Part shown: piece after piece, positions 59,360 to 64,000 of the stretch
How the letters are laid out: each line of letters begins with the position of its first letter
Numbering within the stretch: the first letter of the stretch is position 1
Source: Linum tenue
Lineage: Eukaryota; Streptophyta; Magnoliopsida; Malpighiales; Linaceae
Assembly (NCBI GenBank): GCA_946122785.1
Contig: CAMGYJ010000008.1
Location: 16,641,475 to 16,705,474, forward strand
Direction: 5' to 3'
Length of the DNA: 64,000 nucleotides
Notes under the pieces: model-generated
Told to the model about the DNA's origin: nothing
The model's input: the letters and a program-made list of their open reading frames with translations, nothing else
Databases searched by the model: none
Program-made: the position numbers and the translations under genes

Positions 59360-59430
59360 AAAATACCATACGAGGTTGTTCGATTACATTCCTATCATAT
59401 ATCTACCTGGACCGACTACCGAGTCGACCG

Positions 59431-59594
59431 GTGCCCGTCGTGGGCAGAAACCAAAAAATTCGCCGTCTCTCCCATCAGAAAAGGGGGTTAGGACTTGGGG
59501 TTTCACCAAAAAGGCAAAAGGGGATTAGGGTTCTTCTGTGCATCCATGGGAAAGCCCTCTGTCTCTTCCGCTTCACGATACAATTCAGTATACA
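59431..59594 (+). other. Probable distal 5' leader or promoter of the F-box gene
   Basis: This GC-balanced sequence just after copy B is split from the F-box gene by a hAT insertion. It contains small upstream ATGs. Joining it to 60571 is only an inference from the target duplication. Confidence 0.4.
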
Positions 59595-60570
59595 CATGGT
59601 TGTCATGCCAGTGGCATGCCGGCCGGTTGAACCAGGTTCAACCGGTACCGGTCATGAAACCGGCTGGAATGCCACCGGCAGGATGCTATGGTCAAATCCG
59701 GTCAAACCCGGTCAATTCCGGTCAAAACCGGGAATTCCGGGTGGTCCAACCGGAAGTATAATTCCGGAAATTGAGAGAAGTGACGTCGTTTTTGCGTTTC
59801 AAACTCAAAAAAAAAAATTTCTTTTGCGTTTCGCTCCCCTTCCTCCAGCTCCATAGGGAGACTCTTCCCTTGCTTTTCTTCTTCCTCCGTCTACGAACCC
59901 TACTCTATATAGCAGAGAGCTCGGCGGCGCGGCAGCAAAACGATGAAGAAGAGCAGGTTGCCTTCGAACCAACTTCCGTTTCGCCAACGCCGATTGCGTC
60001 CTCTTCTCCTTGAGTCCTCACCAAGCCTATATATCGCAGTGGAGCCCTCCGCCTCTAGAAGAGCCCGCCCTAAATCCATGTCCAGGAGCCATCCGCTATC
60101 GCAATTGCAGGCGCTCACAGTCGAGGCTCGCCGACTCTATTCCAAAATCCATAGAAGCATAGACAATTCGGCGGACAAATCAGCTTTTTCATTCCTTCTC
60201 TGAGAACTAGGTTGCTTGGGATCCCTCTCTCTTCTTCCCGCACTCCTCGCGATGAACCCTTAAATTCAATTCCAAGAGAAAATAAATCTGACAAAGATGA
60301 AGGGTAGTTGGGTTGGCGGCCGCTGCATGTGAGGATGAGAGGGGTAGCGTCAGTTGAGGATTGGTGTGGAGGGTAATGGTAAGATGGAAGGAAATTGGGG
60401 ATTTGTTTGGTTGGGGTCGGCTATAGATTGAGACCGGAGCAATGTTTTTATTTCTTTTACATATATATTTGATAAACCGGCATACACCGGTATGTATACC
60501 GGTTGTACCACGGTCGGACCATTTTCGTTGTGAAACCGGCACACCGGCACAAACCGGTTTGACAACCTTG
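59595..60570. mobile_element. Non-autonomous hAT element in the F-box gene 5' leader
   Basis: The 976-bp element begins CATGGTTGTCATGCC and ends GGTTTGACAACCTTG, giving the inverted repeat CA(T/A)GGTTGTCA. A perfect 8-bp duplication AGTATACA flanks it (59587-59594 and 60571-60578). Subterminal zones are full of ACCGGT/CCGGC words. The middle, about 59770-60330, is different in composition and contains an open frame from 59943 (MKKSRLPSNQLPFRQRR onward) to 60203. It may be captured host gene sequence, which I cannot identify. Confidence 0.9.
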
Positions 60571-60650
60571 AGTATACATAACTTCTCCATTGCGAAATAG
60601 AGCAGGGAACCCGACTCTTGTGTGTTGATTCTGCGTAGCGAAGCGCCACG

Positions 60651-62162
60651 ATGAAGCGGCTCTGCGAGACGAATGCTAGTAGGATTGGCGGTCTTCCCGC
60701 TGAGGTGATCGGGCGCCTTCTGACCTTCCTGCCCGTGAAAGAGGCAGCGAGAACCAGTCTCTTGTCAAGGGAATGGAGGCATCGCTGGAGAAGCATTCCT
60801 CAGCTTGTGTTCGATGACAGTTTTGCTCCGGCCCCTGAAAAAAGTGATTGTTCACCGGATGATGGTAAGTTTCTGATGCACATTTACGAAGCTCTGCTGC
60901 TCCATGAGGGGCCAATAACCAAGTTTGAGCTCGCTATTCCTGGACTTGGGCGCTCGCGCTGCCCTAAACTTGATCTCTTGATGCTTTACCTTTCCAGCAA
61001 AGGTGTCCAGGAGCTTACCCTTCTCTTTTCTGGGACTGGTCGTTGCGGGCAATTGCATTCCGCCCTTTTCTCCGCCATTCATCTCAAGCGCCTAACACTG
61101 CAGCGTTGTAAATTCACTCCACCTTCTGGGTTCAAGGGATTTCCTAAGCTTACCCATCTCCAATTGGAGAACGTATGGTTGCCCCTCGATTTCTTTGAGC
61201 ATGTCCTTCCCAAGTTCCCGCTGCTTGAAGAATTGAGGGTTTTACCACGTTGCTACGGTTATAAAGAGCTTGCATTTGTAGCGCCTTCCCTAAAAGTGCT
61301 TTCATTTCGCTCGACTCTTTGGAAATTATGCTTCAAGCATACCCCAGTTCTTTCAGTGGTATCAGTTTTAGACCCTGGCGAGTGTAACTATGCGGAAGAC
61401 AACTTTGCGGACGATGTTCCGGATATGGTCCGCTTATTTGAGTCTCTCCCTGCACTTCAGCACCTCAATCTTGGAGTTGAATTACTGCTGGTAAGTTAAT
61501 TGGCTTTCTGTGTGATTGTCCATTTGATGTTGCCGCTGCTATAGCGTCTCTACACAATCTAATGCTCTGCTGCTTTCCTCAGTCCCTTGCTGCTGCTCCA
61601 CCTGTCCCCTGCCAGCTTCCCACATCTCTCCGTAACTTGAAATTCCTCGAAATACCCCGCCTTCTGTTGGATAGGTTGCCACAGGCACAGGTTCTTGTTT
61701 GTCTAATCATGAGCTCACCCAACCTGGAAACACTCACCATTCGGGTAAGGTTCTGTGGTGAATCTCAAAACTTCTCGTGTACTATGTATTTGTTCACTCT
61801 GTAGCTCAAGATGCCGTTTATGAGTGCTTTTGTAGATTGATGATGACAGTTATCATCCCCCTTCAGAGGTCATTGCTAACCTAGTGGAGTTGTTGGAAGC
61901 TGAGGACCACCCTCGAGTGTGCCGTCTTCAACATCTTAAGGAGTTTAACATTAGGGATAGTCGTGGTACACAAGTTGAGCTAGACCTGGTGAGGTTCGTA
62001 CTTGCCACTGCCCCGCTACTTCATAGGATATCTGTTCTGCCTTTAAAGGAGTTATCCTCCAAAAAAGTTGTGAGGTTCTTGAAAGAGGTGACTTTATATA
62101 AGCGTATTTCTAAAGAAGCCGAGCTCAAATACCTCTGGGATGATGAGGTCGACAATTCGTAG
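60651..62162 (+). CDS. F-box/LRR/FBD protein, three exons
   Basis: F-box proteins bring substrates to SCF ubiquitin ligases by binding SKP1. Exons 60651-61490, 61583-61744 and 61836-62162 join in phase 0 with GT-AG borders (CTG|GTAAGT, TTCCTCAG|TCC, CGG|GTAAGG, TTTTGTAG|ATT) and give 442 residues. Residues about 11-46 are the F-box (IGGLPAEVIGRLLTFLP, SREWRHRW). Leucine-rich repeats follow (LKRLTLQRCKF, LTHLQLENVWL, LLEELRVLP, LKVLSF). The C-terminus resembles an FBD domain (HLKEFNIRD, FVLATAPLLHRISV). The layout matches the plant At1g13570-like F-box/FBD/LRR group. A hAT element lies 80 bp before the ATG, so its promoter may have been altered. Confidence 0.93.
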
Positions 62163-63449
62163 CTTTACGCTTTCACCTCTCTCGCCCTTTTGGATTGTTA
62201 TACATGTTTTAATTATGTGAGGGTGCTTGAGCTGATTTAGTTGAAATGATTTAGTTTTGAGTGTATTGTTGATAGTTCTGACTCGTGACTCGTTGCTGTT
62301 CTACTAGTCTAGCCTTACCTCTTTGTGTTTAGTTCCTTCCATGAGCATTGTTCCTTGACAAACAAGAAATGAACATACTGAGCACAGGATTGAAAAGATC
62401 ATTTCAAAGGAAGTCTTTTGATTACTAGGGGGATTAGGGATCCAACTCTGCCAATGATTTTGCTTGGCTATTGGAAAACCATTTTCTAGTTGAGGGTGCG
62501 GAGGTGTCTGTAAAGGATGTTAGTCTTTTCGTTGCTGCAATTTTGTGTATTCTGCTCTGATGGATTGATGTTTCATTCAACTGCGTATAAAAGTTACCGT
62601 TTCATTTGATTGAATCATGGTTCGAAAATGCACGCTTAATCTTATGCTCAGGCACCCCTAGGCGCATGGCAATGGCGAAACGCCACGCCTAGGGGTTTCA
62701 CGCCTAATTAGATACTGGAACACATCAATGAAGTAAGGCGACATATAAGTCTCACCTAACATTACTAGATGGATCTAGAAAGTCAATATTAAAAGAGAAA
62801 ATTAACGTTAACTACGAAATCAATTTTCTATATCAATGAGAAGCATGCAACTTCATTACTGGATTGTTTTCTTCATTCTTTCTATAATTCTCGATTCTGG
62901 ATTTTTGTTCTTCTTCTTATGCCTTTGAAAGTGGGGATTGGTGAATATAGCTTGTTGATGGGTTCATGACAAAATAGGTGAGTGTAATGGTGGTTTCTTG
63001 AGATGATCGAGTGGTGCTATGTTTTTCCCTTAACATATTTGCTGGTTACTGTTATATTGAGTGGTGCTATGTCTTTCCGTGCTACGGAAACAAACTCCTA
63101 CGTGACAGTGAAGTTTTTAATTTACAGCTCCATGTTTCCCTTTCTTTTCAGTTCATGATTTCCTCTTGGGCTCCCATGGTTCATTATATTCCCCTGTGTC
63201 ATTGTATTCCTTTTGGTTTTCCAGTTGCAGCAGGAAAAAAAAATACAAAATCAAAGCAAAAATAGCAAAACGTTGTCGTTTAAGGCACAGTGGCAACTCA
63301 GCTGAGTTGGATAGTCCACATGCAGGCATAACTACGTTTGCATATCCACCATTAAATTTAACAAAAGATAGATAGTCCACATGCAGGCATAACTACGTTT
63401 GCATATCCACCATTAAATTTAACAAAAGATAGAATTAAGTGGTTTAGTT
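62163..63449. other. 3' region of the F-box gene and non-coding spacer
   Basis: The 3' UTR probably ends within the first few hundred bases. At 62640-62710 a GC-rich stretch with repeated AGGCG/CACGCC words forms a potential hairpin. A 61-bp unit is tandemly repeated at 63310-63370 and 63371-63431. GAGTGGTGCTATG occurs twice near 63010 and 63060. No gene is recognised. Confidence 0.6.
63310..63431 (+). repeat. 61-bp tandem duplication
   Basis: Two nearly perfect units starting GATAGTCCACATGCAGGCAT lie head to tail and end AACAAAAGATA. Confidence 0.93.
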
Positions 63450-64000
63450 TAGGGATGGCAATTTACCCACCCATGGGTAATTTTGCCCAAACCCAAGTAG
63501 ACCGATCTATTATGGGTAAGGTTTGGGTGATGTGTGTATGGGTTTGGGGTTTGTATATGAATTTGGGTTAGATATGGATATTATCTAAATGGGTATGGGT
63601 TGGATATGGATATCCATTTACTTGAGGGTGTCTTAACTACACATGCAAAAATTGGACTTATTTGTAAAACTTGAAAATTTTAGGTACCAAAATGTAATAC
63701 CAAAAAAATTTAGGTACCAAAACGTAATTTTCCATCGATATTTTGAGGACTTATATGCAAAAAAAATAAATTAGGTACTAAATATGCATATCTATTAAGT
63801 TTAGGTACCAAACTGTAATTTGTATTTGGGCATGGGTACAAACCCAAATCCATTTGTTATAAACCCAACCCAACCCAAAGTAAATGGGTATGGGTACAAA
63901 CCCATCAAACTTTACCCATATCCATATATTTGGATTTCATACCCAACCCAATTGGGTTGGATAGTAAAATACCCATGGGTATGGGCATAATTGCCATCCC
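63450..64000. mobile_element. Non-autonomous hAT element, cut by the window end
   Basis: It begins TAGGGATGGCAATTTACCC and the window ends in ATAATTGCCATCCC, the expected inverted end lacking only TA. The interior repeats CCCATGGGTA- and GGGTTGG-like words and has no gene. The right target duplication lies outside the window. Confidence 0.85.

Larger units (their letters stand above)
33427..59430 (+). repeat. Segmental duplication copy B (SKP1 unit), expanded by transposons
   Basis: This is the direct tandem partner of copy A, beginning with the same flank (an AGGAAAGAAACAATACGA block near 33474) and carrying the second SKP1 gene. It holds a SINE, a solo-LTR-like insertion, a 19-kb Helitron-like insertion and two hAT elements, none of which is at the matching place in copy A. 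Because insertions are private to each copy, they post-date the duplication, unless one copy later lost an element. Confidence 0.88.

Noticed and set aside
1..64000. Chloroplast, mitochondrial or bacterial DNA, rRNA and canonical tRNA genes
   Set aside because: No organelle genes, rRNA or complete tRNA cloverleaf were recognised. The B-box matches belong to SINE-like repeats.

Overview
This is a eukaryotic nuclear window, almost certainly from a flowering plant and most likely a eudicot. The signs are GT-AG introns, SKP1 and F-box genes, plant-type LINEs with a C-terminal RNase H, Ty1/copia, MULE, hAT and Helitron elements, and AT-rich intergenic DNA. I cannot name the species from sequence alone.

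The backbone is a tandem segmental duplication. Copy A (about 6.3-32.1 kb) and copy B (about 33.4-59.4 kb) descend from a unit of roughly 4-5 kb carrying one SKP1 gene, now at 23115-23597 and 56197-56676. Each copy was later expanded to about 26 kb by different transposons, so one copy usually preserves the empty site of an insertion in the other. That fixes many element ends to the base. Copy A holds: a decayed copia element on the minus strand (7325-12919, TSD GGAAG); a short copia element with identical LTRs (13176-16366, TSD TGTTT); a minus-strand LINE (16632-22350, 13-bp TSD); a Pack-MULE carrying a BAHD acyltransferase fragment (23996-25223); and a nearly intact two-gene MULE (25303-30791, 309-bp TIRs, 10-bp TSD). 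Copy B holds: a tRNA-type SINE (33610-33731); a solo-LTR-like insertion (34915-36247); a 19-kb Helitron-like insertion (36717-55720); and two non-autonomous hATs (56731-57589 and 58542-59359).

The MULE copies the layout of maize MuDR. A transposase gene (minus strand, four exons, one stop codon and one frameshift) converges on a small gene (plus strand, two exons) predicted to encode a GRF zinc finger, a coiled coil and a C-terminal membrane anchor. Between them lies a 32-33-bp minisatellite whose unit resembles the outer end of the TIR.

The 19-kb Helitron-like insertion shows no Rep/helicase gene. It carries four intact or partial RPA70-like OB-fold genes on the minus strand, a chimeric plus-strand gene joining a copia-gag-like domain to two REM-type B3 domains, and inverted clusters of a 60-bp repeat that stays open in frame.

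The flanks hold a degenerate LINE at the left edge (1-5861), a three-exon F-box/LRR/FBD gene (60651-62162) with a hAT element in its 5' leader (59595-60570), and another hAT running off the right edge (63450-64000). Clear host genes are few: two SKP1 genes and one F-box gene, both kinds being subunits of SCF ubiquitin ligases.
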